DNA from: an uncultured Alphaproteobacteria bacterium
Lineage (GTDB): Bacteria > Pseudomonadota > Alphaproteobacteria > HIMB59 > GCA-002718135
Length of the DNA: 39,354 nt
Assembly (NCBI GenBank): GCA_902512415.1
Contig: CABXJB010000006.1
Location: 1-39,354 of the forward strand
Direction of reading: 5' to 3'
The notes under the pieces are model-generated. The model searched no databases. It worked only from the letters and a program-made list of their open reading frames with translations, and was not told the origin of the DNA. Below, piece after piece: positions 17,494 through 27,870 of the stretch. Both the position numbers and the translations under genes were made by a program. The stretch's first letter is position 1; every line of letters begins with the position of its first letter.

Positions 17494-17523
17494 TTGTTTT
17501 TTCTAGGTAAACTCTTATATAAA
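17494..17523 (+). promoter_or_regulatory. Candidate promoter for the RND efflux pair
   Basis: TTGTTT at 17494-17499 is followed by TATATA at 17516-17521 (16-base spacer) or TATAAA at 17518-17523 (18-base spacer). It sits in the gap between the divergent rlmE and the adaptor gene, with the ATG at 17540 about 10-15 bases beyond the expected transcription start. No ribosome-binding site is visible in the remaining CATTAATAATAAT leader. No operator palindrome or neighbouring regulator gene was seen. Confidence 0.4.
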
Positions 17524-17539
17524 ACACATTAATAATAAT

Positions 17540-18766
17540 ATGAAAAAATCAATTTTTATAGCTGCTTTTATACTATTACTCGTCGTTGGATGGATAGGCT
17601 CTGGTCAATTTACTAATGTTAACGCTAAAGATGATACATCTAAAAACTCTGAATTAAACAATACAACAGAAAATGTTACAATTGAAGATAATGGCAATAA
17701 AGTAGATATAAAAGAATTCAATTTTAATCAAATTGATCAATCAATTGAACTTCAAGGGCAAACAACTCATAATAAAAAAATTGATGTTAAATGTGAAACA
17801 ACAGGCAATATTACCAACATAACTTTTAATAGGGGGGAGAAAGTATCTAAAGGTGACGAACTAATAAAAATTTCAATAGAAAATAGAAAAGAATTACTTA
17901 ATAGTGCAAAAAAAGACCAGGAACGACTTAAAAAGGAATTAAAACTAAATGAACAAAATAAAGTAAATAGACTATCTCAAAATAAAGAACTGATAAAACT
18001 ATATGAGATTGAATTTGCTTCAGCAAAGCAACTTATCGATAAGGGACTTAGCTCGAAATCAAAATTAAGTTTAGCTTCTTTCAACTTGGCTAATGCTAGA
18101 TCTGACAAAGAAGATATAATGATTAATTTTGAATCTCAAAAATCCAGTATTGAAGCTCAGATAGCAAATGTTAAATCTCAATTAAAAAATATCGAATTAG
18201 ATATTAACAAAACTTCAATTAATTCACCTTTCTCTGGAATCATATCTGATAAAATGGTTGAAGAAAGCGAATATATCACACCTGGAACTCTTCTATTTAC
18301 TATAATTGATCTTAATCCAATAAAAATTCAAGGATATTTATCAGAATTCGATGTAAATAAAGTAAATTTAGGAACTAAAGCAACTATAGAAAATACTAAC
18401 GGTATTAAAAAAGAAGGAGTAATTTCTTTCATTTCACCATCAGCTGAAACAAGCACAAGAACATTTGAAATTACTATAGAAGCTGACAACTCTGATTTAT
18501 CTTTTAAAAGTGGAATTACTACAAAAATTACAATTGCTGGATCTGAATTAAAAGCTCATAAAATTCCACCGTCAATATTAACTCTTCGCGATGATGGAAC
18601 TGTAGGAGTAAAAGCTGTTAATGAAGAAAATATTGTAGTATTTTTCCCTACTATTTCTGTTAAAGATACAATTGATGGTATATGGGTTTCTGGCCTTCCA
18701 GATAAAGTAAATTTAATTGTAACAGGGCAAGAATATGTTGCAGTTGGTGAATCAATAACAAATTAA
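17540..18766 (+). CDS. RND efflux periplasmic adaptor (membrane fusion protein)
   Basis: This 408-residue HlyD/AcrA-type adaptor links an inner-membrane RND pump to an outer-membrane channel. An N-terminal anchor or signal lies at residues 4-20. A lipoyl-like half domain follows (KIDVKCETTGNITNITFNRG, KVSKGDELIKI). A long coiled-coil hairpin, rich in Lys/Glu/Gln, spans about residues 115-215. The second lipoyl half and barrel are marked by SINSPFSGIISDKMVEES, ITPGTLLFTIIDLNPIKIQGYLSE and SFISPSAETSTRTFEITIE. A C-terminal membrane-proximal domain ends the protein. The permease gene starts eight bases after its stop. No TolC-like gene is in the window, so the channel must be encoded elsewhere. 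Confidence 0.9.
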   Translation: MKKSIFIAAFILLLVVGWIGSGQFTNVNAKDDTSKNSELNNTTENVTIEDNGNKVDIKEFNFNQIDQSIELQGQTTHNKKIDVKCETTGNITNITFNRGEKVSKGDELIKISIENRKELLNSAKKDQERLKKELKLNEQNKVNRLSQNKELIKLYEIEFASAKQLIDKGLSSKSKLSLASFNLANARSDKEDIMINFESQKSSIEAQIANVKSQLKNIELDINKTSINSPFSGIISDKMVEESEYITPGTLLFTIIDLNPIKIQGYLSEFDVNKVNLGTKATIENTNGIKKEGVISFISPSAETSTRTFEITIEADNSDLSFKSGITTKITIAGSELKAHKIPPSILTLRDDGTVGVKAVNEENIVVFFPTISVKDTIDGIWVSGLPDKVNLIVTGQEYVAVGESITN

Positions 18767-18773
18767 ATAGAGA

Positions 18774-21700
18774 ATGAATGTAATTGATTTTGCTTTATCT
18801 AAAGCTAGGGTATTCGTAGGTATATTAGTTTTTATTATCGCTTCTGGAGCAGTAACCTATATAACAATACCTAAAGAATCTACTCCTGATGTTAATATAC
18901 CTATTATCTATGTATCCTTAAGTCAAACAGGTATCTCTGCTGAAGACTCAGAAAGATTATTAGTAAAGCCGATAGAAGATGAAGTTAAAAGTGTTGAAGG
19001 GATAAAAGAAGTTAGGTCAACTGCCTATTCTGGAGGTGGTAATGTTCTTTTAGAATTTGATGCCGGTTTTAATGCTGACAAAGCTATGGTGGACGTAAGA
19101 GAGAAAGTTGACCGAGCTAAAGGCGATTTGCCAGATGAAGCAAACGAACCTACTGTAAGTGAGGTTAATATTAGTACTTTTCCAATTTTACTTATTTCAC
19201 TAGTAGGTGATCTGCCAGATAGGTCTTTGCAGGATCTTGCATTAGAATTGCAAGAAGATATTGAAACCATTAGCAGTGTGCTAGAAGCTAAAATTGGAGG
19301 AAAAAGAAATGAACAAGTTGACATTTTAATTGATAAAACTGCACTAGAAAGTTACGATATTGACCTCCAGGCATTAATAAACACAGTTCGAGAAAATAAT
19401 ATGATGGTTTCAGCAGGTGGACAAGATACTGGTGATGGGAGTTTTGATATTAAAGTTCCTGGTTTATTTGAAAACATTGAAGACGTATTAAACACCCCTA
19501 TTAAATCTTCTGGAGATTCTGTTATTACATTTAGAGATATCGCAAAAATTAAAAGGACATTTGAAGACAGACAATCATATGCTAATGTAAACGGATCAAA
19601 TTCAGTTACAATTGAAGTATCAAAAAGAGTTGGTGAAAATATAATTGAAACAATTGAAGAAGTTAAAAGAGTAGTATCAAATGCTTCTTCAGATTTTCCT
19701 CCAACAATTCAAGTATTGTATAGTCAAGATCAATCTAAATATATTAAGACAATGTTAAATAGTCTGCAAAATAATGTCATAGCAGCAATTATATTAGTTT
19801 TAATCATTATACTCGGTGCATTAGGAGTAAGATCAGGTCTTTTAGTTGGTTTATCAATTCCAGGATCTTTCTTATCTGGTCTTCTAGCTCTTTCTGTAAT
19901 GGGTTTTACAATAAATATTGTCGTTTTATTTGCATTAATATTATCAGTTGGGTTGCTTGTTGATGGGGCAATAGTTGTAGTTGAATATGCTGATAGAAAA
20001 CTTAAAGAAGGATTATCAGTTGTTGAAGCTTATGCAGAAGCTTCTAAGAAAATGTCCTTACCTATTATTTCTTCAACCGCAACAACTCTAGCAGCTTTTA
20101 TTCCTTTAATATTTTGGCCAGGATTAGCAGGTGAATTCATGAAGTATTTGCCAATAACATTAATATGTGTTTTGACCTCTTCATTATTTATGGCATTACT
20201 ATTTGTTCCAGTACTTGGTACAGTTCTAAATAATTTAGCAAGAATAGTTCTTCAAATAATAATACCTTTAATTTTTGCTGTTATTGTGTTTAATTTAATT
20301 TCTTATGTATCTAAATTTATTACTATTAATTATCTATCTATTCCATTAACTATTATAAAATACTTATTTCCTATTATTGCTTTTATTTTTATTTTTTCAA
20401 AAATAATTCCAAGAATTTATAAAATGACAGAAAATAAAACAATGAGCTCAGATGAAGTCTCGGAATCAGCAAAGATATTATCCTCAGATTCGAATGTATC
20501 TATTTCAAACATCAAAGGATTTATTGGAATATATGTTAAGATAATTAGTTTTCTCCTAAATCATCCTGCTAAAGTATTAGTTTCTGCAGTGGTAGTGCTA
20601 ATAGCTGTAAACTTTTCCTATACGAGAATTGGCTCAGGTGTCGAATTTTTTCCAAGTGTAGAACCTGATTTAGCAAAGATAGTTGTGTTCGCGAGAGGTA
20701 ATTTATCAGTTGAAGAAAAAAAAGATTATGTAGACAGAGTTGAGAATATTATTTTACAAATACAAAATAGAAACAATGAATTTAAAAGTATTTATTCCTT
20801 AAGCGGAAATGTTTCTGAGCAATCTGAAGCATCTGAAGATTTTATTGGCTCAATAAGCTTAGAATATAATGATTGGAATATGAGAAGACCATCTATAGTT
20901 ATATTAGAAGAAATCCTTAATGCTACAAAATCTATAAAAGGTATTAAGGTTGAAACGAGAGAGCAGGAAGGTGGGCCTTCTTCAGGTAAACCTGTTAATA
21001 TTAAACTTACTAGTAGTAATAAAAATTTACTTATACTTGAATCAGAAAAATTAAAAAAATTTATAGATAATTATCCAGATCTTATGAATATTGAAGATAA
21101 TTTACCTGCACCTGGAATAGAATGGGAAATTAATGTAGATAGAAAACAAGCTTCTAAATTTGGTGTAAATATTAATTCTATTGGTAATGTCATTAAGCTA
21201 GCGACAAATGGACTGAAATTAGGTGAATACAGACCAGATGATTCAAATGATAGTATACCAATGTATTTAAGATACCCAAATGAAGGTAGAACTTTAGATA
21301 CAATCAATAATCTTAGGATATCAACCCAAAATGGTCTTGTACCTATATCTAACTTTGTAGATATTAAAGCTGCAAATACAAAAGGTAATATTGTAAGAGT
21401 TGACTCAAAGAATGCCATTAATATTCAGGCAGATGTAAAACCGGGAGTCTTTGCTGATTTTAAAGTTAGAGAGTTAGAATATGTTCTTGGAATAACAGAT
21501 GAACCTCCTTTTATACGAGGTAAATTAATGTCAGACTTACCAAGATATAGTCTGGATAGAAATATAAGAGCAGAATTAATTGGCGAAAATCAAGATCAAC
21601 AAGAAGCACAGTCATTTCTAACTAAAGCATTCAGTGTAGCTCTGTTTATGATGTTAATGATTTTACTATTACAATTTAACAGTTTCTATAGTGGTTTTTT

Positions 21701-22166
21701 AATACTATTTGCAGTTGTGATGTCTACCGCAGGAGTCTTGATAGGTTTGATGATAACTGGTCAGGCTTTTGGTATAGTTATGACGGGTGTTGGTGTAATA
21801 GCTCTTGCTGGAATTGTCGTTAATAATAATATTATATTAATTGACACTTTTGACTTTCTCAAAAATAAAACTAGTAATGTTAAGGAAGCAATAATTAAGA
21901 CTGGAGCTCAAAGATTAAGACCAGTGTTACTTACTACCACAACAACAGTTTTAGGATTACTACCAATGGTAACAATGACTAACATTGATTTTGTTACTAG
22001 AGAGGTAACAAGAGGATCACCTGATACGCAATGGTGGGTTCAATTGTCTACTGCAATAGTATTTGGACTAATATTCGCTACAATCCTTACACTAATTGTA
22101 ACTCCCTCTGCTTTAATGGTAAAAGAAAATGTAGTTAATTGGTATAGAAAAAGAGTTAACTCTTAA
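18774..22166 (+). CDS. RND efflux permease (AcrB/HAE1-like)
   Basis: This 1130-residue inner-membrane RND permease is the pump partner of the preceding adaptor. It has the duplicated layout: TM1 at about residues 10-30, a large periplasmic domain, TM2-6 at about 335-480, a second half beginning near 597 (NHPAKVLVSAVVVLIAVNF), and TM8-12 at the C terminus. It is longer than AcrB (about 1050) mainly because the linker between TM6 and TM7 (about residues 485-596) is enlarged and holds two or three extra hydrophobic stretches. In TM4 the AcrB Asp pair is replaced by Asp397-Gly398 (LLVDGAIVVVE). In TM10 the AcrB Lys position is Asn1017 (GIVVNNNIILID). Substrate cannot be read from the sequence. 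Confidence 0.9.
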   Translation: MNVIDFALSKARVFVGILVFIIASGAVTYITIPKESTPDVNIPIIYVSLSQTGISAEDSERLLVKPIEDEVKSVEGIKEVRSTAYSGGGNVLLEFDAGFNADKAMVDVREKVDRAKGDLPDEANEPTVSEVNISTFPILLISLVGDLPDRSLQDLALELQEDIETISSVLEAKIGGKRNEQVDILIDKTALESYDIDLQALINTVRENNMMVSAGGQDTGDGSFDIKVPGLFENIEDVLNTPIKSSGDSVITFRDIAKIKRTFEDRQSYANVNGSNSVTIEVSKRVGENIIETIEEVKRVVSNASSDFPPTIQVLYSQDQSKYIKTMLNSLQNNVIAAIILVLIIILGALGVRSGLLVGLSIPGSFLSGLLALSVMGFTINIVVLFALILSVGLLVDGAIVVVEYADRKLKEGLSVVEAYAEASKKMSLPIISSTATTLAAFIPLIFWPGLAGEFMKYLPITLICVLTSSLFMALLFVPVLGTVLNNLARIVLQIIIPLIFAVIVFNLISYVSKFITINYLSIPLTIIKYLFPIIAFIFIFSKIIPRIYKMTENKTMSSDEVSESAKILSSDSNVSISNIKGFIGIYVKIISFLLNHPAKVLVSAVVVLIAVNFSYTRIGSGVEFFPSVEPDLAKIVVFARGNLSVEEKKDYVDRVENIILQIQNRNNEFKSIYSLSGNVSEQSEASEDFIGSISLEYNDWNMRRPSIVILEEILNATKSIKGIKVETREQEGGPSSGKPVNIKLTSSNKNLLILESEKLKKFIDNYPDLMNIEDNLPAPGIEWEINVDRKQASKFGVNINSIGNVIKLATNGLKLGEYRPDDSNDSIPMYLRYPNEGRTLDTINNLRISTQNGLVPISNFVDIKAANTKGNIVRVDSKNAINIQADVKPGVFADFKVRELEYVLGITDEPPFIRGKLMSDLPRYSLDRNIRAELIGENQDQQEAQSFLTKAFSVALFMMLMILLLQFNSFYSGFLILFAVVMSTAGVLIGLMITGQAFGIVMTGVGVIALAGIVVNNNIILIDTFDFLKNKTSNVKEAIIKTGAQRLRPVLLTTTTTVLGLLPMVTMTNIDFVTREVTRGSPDTQWWVQLSTAIVFGLIFATILTLIVTPSALMVKENVVNWYRKRVNS

Positions 22167-22262
22167 TCAAATGCTGTAAATCAACTTATTCATTTAAAAA
22201 TTAAATATCATATTATTAAATAACCAATATTTAATACATGAGATAATACGTTTAAAATTATT

Positions 22263-22814
22263 ATGAAAACAAAATCTCTTACTATTTACTGTTCTGCATC
22301 AAATAAAATAGATAAAAAATTTTATGAAATGGCTAAAGAAGTTGCGCAAATAATATCTAATTATGAAATTAAAGTAATTTATGGTGGAGGCAATGTTGGA
22401 CTCATGGGAATAATAGCACAAACTTTAACAAAACTAAAAAGAGAGATTATAGGGATTATTCCTAAGTTTTTAATAAAAAAAGAAAAAATTAGTTTACAAA
22501 TTACTAATTTAAAAATTGTTCCAAATATGAGAAAAAGAAAAGAATATTTATTTAACTTAGGTGATGCTTTTTTAATCCTACCTGGAGGGACAGGAACATT
22601 AGAAGAGGCAATAGAAGTATTGTCGTGGAAGATACTTAAATTACATAATAAGCCAATTATTATTTTAAACTTTGAAAATTATTGGTCACCATTGATTAAG
22701 CAATTTGAAATAATTATTGAAAAAAATTTTGGAAATAAAAATTTACAAAAGCAATTTCAAGTAATAAAGAAGCCTAGAGAATTAAATAAAATATTACAAT
22801 CATGGATAAAATAA
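22263..22814 (+). CDS. LOG-family (TIGR00730) phosphoribohydrolase
   Basis: LOG proteins hydrolyse nucleoside 5'-monophosphates, releasing the base and ribose 5-phosphate; in plants and some bacteria this activates cytokinins. The 183-residue length is typical. The family signatures are visible: [14 protein letters not shown] near residues 39-52, [34 protein letters not shown] at about residues 87-120, and [10 protein letters not shown]. The PGGTGTLEE motif carries the catalytic and phosphate-binding residues. In a marine heterotroph a housekeeping nucleotide-salvage role is more likely than hormone production. Its last 13 bases overlap icd. Confidence 0.9.
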   Translation: MKTKSLTIYCSASNKIDKKFYEMAKEVAQIISNYEIKVIYGGGNVGLMGIIAQTLTKLKREIIGIIPKFLIKKEKISLQITNLKIVPNMRKRKEYLFNLGDAFLILPGGTGTLEEAIEVLSWKILKLHNKPIIILNFENYWSPLIKQFEIIIEKNFGNKNLQKQFQVIKKPRELNKILQSWIK

Positions 22815-24019
22815 AAGTTAGTAACCCTGTCGTTGAGATGGATGGGGATGAAATGACAAGGATCATTTGGGCATTCATTAAAGACAAATTAATATTACCG
22901 TATATTGATCTTGATATAAAATATTATGATTTAGGTGTTAAAAGCCGTGATGAGACAGATGATCAAATTACTATTGATGCTGCAGAAGCTGTAAAAAAAT
23001 ATGGCGTAGGAATTAAATGTGCAACAATTACTCCAGATGAAGACAGGGTAAAAGAATTTAATTTAAAAAAAATGTGGCGATCACCAAATGGTACAATTAG
23101 AAATATTTTAGGTGGTACGATTTTTAGACAACCCATAATATGCAAAAACGTTCCAAGAATAGTATCAAACTGGAATAAACCTATTGTTGTAGCTAGGCAT
23201 GCTTTTGGTGATCAATATAGAGCAACAGATACCTTAATATCAAAACCAGGAAAACTAAAAATGGTTTTTGAGCCATCAGATGGAAGTCCAGGCTTTACTA
23301 AAGAAGTATATAATTTTGAAAAAAAAGGAATAGCTCTATCAATGTACAATCTAGATCAATCAATTATTGATTTTGCTAGAGCCTGTTTTAATTATGGACT
23401 AGGTCTAGGTTGGCCGGTCTACTTATCAACTAAAAATACAATTTTAAAAGTTTATGATGGGAGATTTAAAGATTTATTTGAAGATATTTTTCAAACTGAG
23501 TTTGCAGAAAAATTTAAAGAAAAAAATATAGTTTATGAACATAGATTAATAGATGATATGGTTGCAACTGCTCTTAAATGGGAGGGTAATTTTATTTGGG
23601 CGTGTAAAAATTATGATGGTGATGTTCAATCTGACTCTGTAGCACAAGGATATGGTTCACTTGGACTAATGACAAGCGTATTGATGTCCCCTGATGGCAA
23701 AACTGTCGAAGCTGAAGCTGCTCACGGAACAGTAACAAGACATTATAGAAATTATCAAAAAGGTTTAGAAACATCAACTAACCCAATAGCATCAATATTT
23801 GCTTGGTCTAGAGGACTGCAATTTAGAGGTAAGTTTGATAAAAATGAGGATTTAATTAATTTCGCTAATAGTCTTGAAGATACCTGTATAAATACAGTTC
23901 AATCGGGAAAAATGACAAAGGATTTAGCAATTCTAATTAGCTCTGATCAAAAATGGCTAAATACTCAAGAATTTCTTGAAACATTAAAAAGAAATTTAGA
24001 AGAAAAACTAAAATTGTAG
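22802..24019 (+). CDS. icd: NADP-dependent isocitrate dehydrogenase
   Basis: This enzyme oxidises isocitrate to 2-oxoglutarate in the TCA cycle and makes NADPH. The 405-residue sequence begins with [18 protein letters not shown] and contains [90 protein letters not shown]. These are the marks of the homodimeric, eukaryote-like type II IDH that alphaproteobacteria use. The start overlaps the LOG gene, and the last 12 bases overlap the convergent alaS. Confidence 0.97.
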   Translation: MDKIKVSNPVVEMDGDEMTRIIWAFIKDKLILPYIDLDIKYYDLGVKSRDETDDQITIDAAEAVKKYGVGIKCATITPDEDRVKEFNLKKMWRSPNGTIRNILGGTIFRQPIICKNVPRIVSNWNKPIVVARHAFGDQYRATDTLISKPGKLKMVFEPSDGSPGFTKEVYNFEKKGIALSMYNLDQSIIDFARACFNYGLGLGWPVYLSTKNTILKVYDGRFKDLFEDIFQTEFAEKFKEKNIVYEHRLIDDMVATALKWEGNFIWACKNYDGDVQSDSVAQGYGSLGLMTSVLMSPDGKTVEAEAAHGTVTRHYRNYQKGLETSTNPIASIFAWSRGLQFRGKFDKNEDLINFANSLEDTCINTVQSGKMTKDLAILISSDQKWLNTQEFLETLKRNLEEKLKL

Positions 24020-26680
24020 ATTATCTCTTATTTTATTAATGGCCTGATCTAAATTACTTAGTTGAGTACCTCCAGCTTGAGCTAGATCTTTACGACCACC
24101 ACCACCCTTTCCACCTAACATTACAGAAACTTCCTGAATAATCTTTGAAGAGTCAAATCTCTTAACTAGATCATTAGTAGCACCAAGAACAATTGATAAT
24201 TTGTTATTATTTTTGGATATTATTAAAGAAACACATTTTTCTTTAAATTTATTTTTTTGATCATCTACAAATTGCTTTAATAATTTAGGTGGATAATCTT
24301 CAGTTACTAGATAAACAAACATTATATTGTTGATTTCTTCGCTAATAATATTTTGAGATATATTTTCTGTATTTAAATTTTGTTTCTTATTATCTAAATT
24401 TTTTCTTAATTCTTTAATTTGACTAATTAAACTTTCGTTATTGTTATTAGAATAAGTAAAGTTACTATCTATTTTTTTTATATCTTTTATCAGATGATCG
24501 ATTTTAATTTGATCATCATCATTTTTTTGTTTTTTTAATTGATTTTGTTCATTTTCATATTGTTCAACTGAAATATTAGTTAAAGCTTCTATTCTTCTGA
24601 TACCTGAAGCAACACTTGACTGATTGATAATTTTAAAATCAATTATATCACTTGTATTGTTAACATGGGTTCCTCCACAAAGTTCTTTTGAAAATACTTT
24701 TTCATCCTCTTTAGTTCCCATGGATACAACACGAACTTCATCTCCATATTTTTCTCCAAATAAAGCCATAGCTCCCTCTTCAATTGCTTTATGATGATCT
24801 ATGATTTTTGTATCAACCTTGGAATTACTAGCAATTTGATTTATTACATGTTTTTCAATTTTAATAATATTTTCAGAACTTATGGGGTCATTATGACTAA
24901 AATCAAACCTAAGTTTTTCATTGTTAACCAAAGATCCTTTTTGTGAAACATGATTACCAAGTATTTTTCGAAGAGAGGAATGTAACAAATGTGTAGATGA
25001 ATGGTTGCACTTAGTTAGTTCTCGCTTCTCAGTATCAATTGTTGCAGTTACATTATTATTTTTTGAAAATTTACCACTTAAAACTTTACCATGGTGCAAA
25101 AAAAATGATCCAAATAATTTAGTAGTATCATAAACTTCAAAAATACTATTTTCATAAATAATTTTTCCACTATCTCCAATTTGCCCTCCACTTTCTCCAT
25201 AAAATGGTGTTTGATTCAGTAAAATAATACCTTCATCACCATCTGTTAGAATGTCTGTTTCTGTATCTTTTTTAATAATACAAATAATTTCACTTTCTGT
25301 TTCTGTCTGTTCGTATCCCAAAAATTCAGTAGGACTTAAATTTTCAGTAATTTGAAACCATTTTTTTTGATCTTCTTGATCCCCAGTGCCTTTCCAACTT
25401 TTACGTGCCCTATCTTTCTGTTCTTTCATTTTTATATTAAATGAATCAATATCTACCTCAATTTTTTTTGCTCTAAGATAATCTTGAGTTAAATCTAATG
25501 GGAAGCCATATGTGTCATATAATTTAAAAGCAATTTCCCCATCTAATTTTTTTTTAGAAGTAGAAATTTCATCCTCTAAAATTTTAAGACCTTTTTCAAC
25601 AGCTTCTTTGAATTTTGTTTCTTCATTTAAAAATGTATTTAAAATTAAATCCTTTGCTCTTTCCAGTTCAGGATAAGCATTTTGAAATGTTTCAAGTAAT
25701 GTAGGGAACATTTTATCAAAAATTGGTTCTTTATTTCCAAGAGTGTGTGCATGTCTCATTCCTCTCCTCATAATTCTTCTTAAAACATATCCTCTACCTT
25801 CGTTAGAGGGTGTAACACCATCTGCAATCAAAAATGATGAAGATCTCAAATGATCAGCTATTACTCTATGACTTGGGCTTGAGTTTAAACTTTCATTATT
25901 AAGTAACTGAATTGATTTATTTATAAGAGGGTTAAAAAGATCAGTGTTATAGTTATCATTTGTGCCATTTAATAAGGCAGTTATTCTCTCCAATCCCATA
26001 CCTGTATCAATTGAAGGTTTAGGAAGATTAATCCTTTCGGATGAACTAATTTGCTCAAATTGCATAAAAACTAAATTCCAAATTTCTATAAATCTATCTC
26101 CATCCTCATCAGGACTACCTGGTGGGCCTCCCGGATATTTATCTCCATGATCATAAAATATTTCAGAACAAGGTCCACAAGGCCCTGTATCACCCATTGA
26201 CCAAAAATTATCAGATGTACTTATTTTTATAACTTTATCATCACTTAAACCTGCTATTTTTTTCCATAAATTGTAAGCATCCTCATCCTCATTAAAAACT
26301 GTAACAAATAATTTTGTTTTATCTATACCTAGCTCCTTTGTAATTAATTCCCATGAAAATTTTATTGCATCGTCTTTAAAATAATCTCCAAAAGAAAAAT
26401 TTCCTAACATTTCAAAAAATGTATGGTGTCTTGCAGTATATCCTACATTCTCTAAATCATTATGCTTGCCGCCTGCTCTTACACATTTTTGAGATGTAAC
26501 AGCACGATTATAATTTCTCTTTTCTTTACCAGTAAAAATATTTTTGAATTGAACCATTCCAGAATTTGCAAACATAAGAGTTGGATCATTATGTGGAATA
26601 AGCGGGCTTGAATGAACTATTTCATGTCCATTTTTTTTAAAGTAATTTAGAAATGCCGATCTTATTTCGCTAGAATTCAT
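24008..26680 (-). CDS. alaS: Alanine-tRNA ligase
   Basis: AlaRS charges tRNA-Ala and edits mischarged Ser and Gly. The 890-residue protein has the class II catalytic core at the N terminus ([52 protein letters not shown]). It also has the tRNA-recognition region, an editing domain with the zinc-type motifs [11 protein letters not shown] and [13 protein letters not shown], and a C-Ala domain ending in [16 protein letters not shown]. The coiled-coil before C-Ala is Lys/Asn-rich. It lies downstream of recA, as in many alphaproteobacteria, but a strong terminator separates them, so alaS probably has its own promoter in the 101-base gap. Confidence 0.97.
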   Translation of the reverse strand: MNSSEIRSAFLNYFKKNGHEIVHSSPLIPHNDPTLMFANSGMVQFKNIFTGKEKRNYNRAVTSQKCVRAGGKHNDLENVGYTARHHTFFEMLGNFSFGDYFKDDAIKFSWELITKELGIDKTKLFVTVFNEDEDAYNLWKKIAGLSDDKVIKISTSDNFWSMGDTGPCGPCSEIFYDHGDKYPGGPPGSPDEDGDRFIEIWNLVFMQFEQISSSERINLPKPSIDTGMGLERITALLNGTNDNYNTDLFNPLINKSIQLLNNESLNSSPSHRVIADHLRSSSFLIADGVTPSNEGRGYVLRRIMRRGMRHAHTLGNKEPIFDKMFPTLLETFQNAYPELERAKDLILNTFLNEETKFKEAVEKGLKILEDEISTSKKKLDGEIAFKLYDTYGFPLDLTQDYLRAKKIEVDIDSFNIKMKEQKDRARKSWKGTGDQEDQKKWFQITENLSPTEFLGYEQTETESEIICIIKKDTETDILTDGDEGIILLNQTPFYGESGGQIGDSGKIIYENSIFEVYDTTKLFGSFFLHHGKVLSGKFSKNNNVTATIDTEKRELTKCNHSSTHLLHSSLRKILGNHVSQKGSLVNNEKLRFDFSHNDPISSENIIKIEKHVINQIASNSKVDTKIIDHHKAIEEGAMALFGEKYGDEVRVVSMGTKEDEKVFSKELCGGTHVNNTSDIIDFKIINQSSVASGIRRIEALTNISVEQYENEQNQLKKQKNDDDQIKIDHLIKDIKKIDSNFTYSNNNNESLISQIKELRKNLDNKKQNLNTENISQNIISEEINNIMFVYLVTEDYPPKLLKQFVDDQKNKFKEKCVSLIISKNNNKLSIVLGATNDLVKRFDSSKIIQEVSVMLGGKGGGGRKDLAQAGGTQLSNLDQAINKIRDNLQF

Positions 26681-26720
26681 GCAAGTGTATTATAACTTGA
26701 TTTTTAGTATGTCTAATATA

Positions 26721-26750
26721 AAAAAAAGGGGGAATACCCCCCTTTTTTTA
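26721..26750 (-). terminator. Intrinsic terminator after recA
   Basis: A perfect inverted repeat of seven A and five G (26721-26732), the spacer AATAC, then five C and seven T (26738-26749) gives a 12-bp stem with a five-base loop. Read in the recA direction it is a G/C hairpin followed by a T tract, a textbook rho-independent terminator 32 bases beyond the recA stop. It is symmetrical, so it could stop transcription on either strand. It is the only strong GC-rich hairpin of this kind I found in the window. Confidence 0.85.
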
Positions 26751-26781
26751 ATTCATTTTATAATATAAAAAATATTTAATA

Positions 26782-27870
26782 CTATTCTGTTTTTTCTTCT
26801 TTAGCTTTAGGTTCAACTTCACCTTCCATCATAGCTTTTTCTACTACTCCAGCATTTTGAAGAATCCTATTCTCAATCTCTTGAGCTATAGGTGGGTTAT
26901 CTTTAAGAAAACTTTTAACATTTTCTCTTCCCTGACCAATTTTTTGGTCTTTATATGCGAACCATGAACCTGCTTTATCAATAATTTCAGCCTTTACTCC
27001 AAGGTCTACAAGTTCACCAAGTTTAGAGATACCTTCACCATACATAATATCAAACTCAACAACCTTAAAAGGCGGAGCGACTTTATTTTTAACAATTTTA
27101 ACTCTTGTTTGATTTCCAATAATTTCATCTTTATCTTTAATTGCCCCTATTCTTCTTATATCCATTCTAACGGATGAATAAAATTTTAATGCATTTCCAC
27201 CTGTTGTTGTTTCTGGGCTACCAAACATAACTCCAATTTTCATTCTAAGTTGATTGATAAAAATAACTAATGTGTTTGATTGAGCTATAGAGCTAGTAAG
27301 TTTTCTGAGTGCTTGACTCATTAATCTTGCCTGTAAACCAGGTAAAGAGTCTCCCATATCACCTTCTAGTTCTGCTCTTGGAACAAGCGCAGCAACCGAA
27401 TCAATAACTAGAACATCAATCCCTCCTGATTTTATTAAAGAGTCTGCAATTTCTAGACCTTGTTCACCTGTGTCAGGTTGAGATATTAAAAGTTCTTCTA
27501 GATTCACACCTAACTTCTTTACATATGCTGGATCAAGAGCATGCTCAGCATCAATAAATGCACAGTTACCACCTTTTTTTTGAGATTCAGCCACAATATG
27601 TGTTGCTAAGGTTGTTTTTCCTGAACTCTCTGGTCCATATATTTCAACAATTCTGCCTTTTGGAACTCCACCTATACCTAATGCTATATCTAAACCAAGA
27701 GAACCAGTTGATATTGACTCTATGTCTACATTAGCTTTCGATCCCAACTTCATAATTGAGCCTTTTCCATAGTTTTTTTCAATTAAACTAACTGCAGCTT
27801 CTAATGATTTAGTTCTATTTTCTTCATTCATTGTATTATTCTCTATTACTTTTAATTTAGCCTGAGACAT
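26782..27870 (-). CDS. recA: Recombinase RecA
   Basis: RecA forms filaments on single-stranded DNA for strand exchange, and triggers LexA self-cleavage in organisms with an SOS response. The protein has a Walker [10 protein letters not shown], near residue 65. Other RecA blocks are [79 protein letters not shown] (L2 loop) and [18 protein letters not shown] chose the ATG at 27870 ([10 protein letters not shown], 362 residues), because a GGAG ribosome site sits seven bases before it. The longer reading starts at a TTG that overlaps that same site. The C terminus is acidic ([14 protein letters not shown]), typical of the regulatory tail. Confidence 0.98.
   Translation of the reverse strand: MSQAKLKVIENNTMNEENRTKSLEAAVSLIEKNYGKGSIMKLGSKANVDIESISTGSLGLDIALGIGGVPKGRIVEIYGPESSGKTTLATHIVAESQKKGGNCAFIDAEHALDPAYVKKLGVNLEELLISQPDTGEQGLEIADSLIKSGGIDVLVIDSVAALVPRAELEGDMGDSLPGLQARLMSQALRKLTSSIAQSNTLVIFINQLRMKIGVMFGSPETTTGGNALKFYSSVRMDIRRIGAIKDKDEIIGNQTRVKIVKNKVAPPFKVVEFDIMYGEGISKLGELVDLGVKAEIIDKAGSWFAYKDQKIGQGRENVKSFLKDNPPIAQEIENRILQNAGVVEKAMMEGEVEPKAKEEKTE

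Noticed and set aside
17471-17527. N-terminal extension of RlmE from a GTG start
   Set aside because: The added 19 residues are hydrophobic and unlike the family, and they would overlap the promoter for the divergent efflux genes. The ATG at 17470 gives the normal length.
19025-19324. 99-codon open frame on the minus strand inside the RND permease
   Set aside because: It lies wholly opposite a well-supported gene, has no ribosome site and reads as low-complexity Ser/Leu-rich antisense of conserved sequence.
22167-22262. Possible small RNA or terminator after the RND permease
   Set aside because: The 96-base gap is AT-rich with no stable hairpin and no clear promoter pair (only a lone GATAAT), so nothing can be supported.
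25962-26150. 62-codon open frame on the plus strand within alaS
   Set aside because: It is antisense to conserved catalytic-domain codons and has no promoter or ribosome site of its own.
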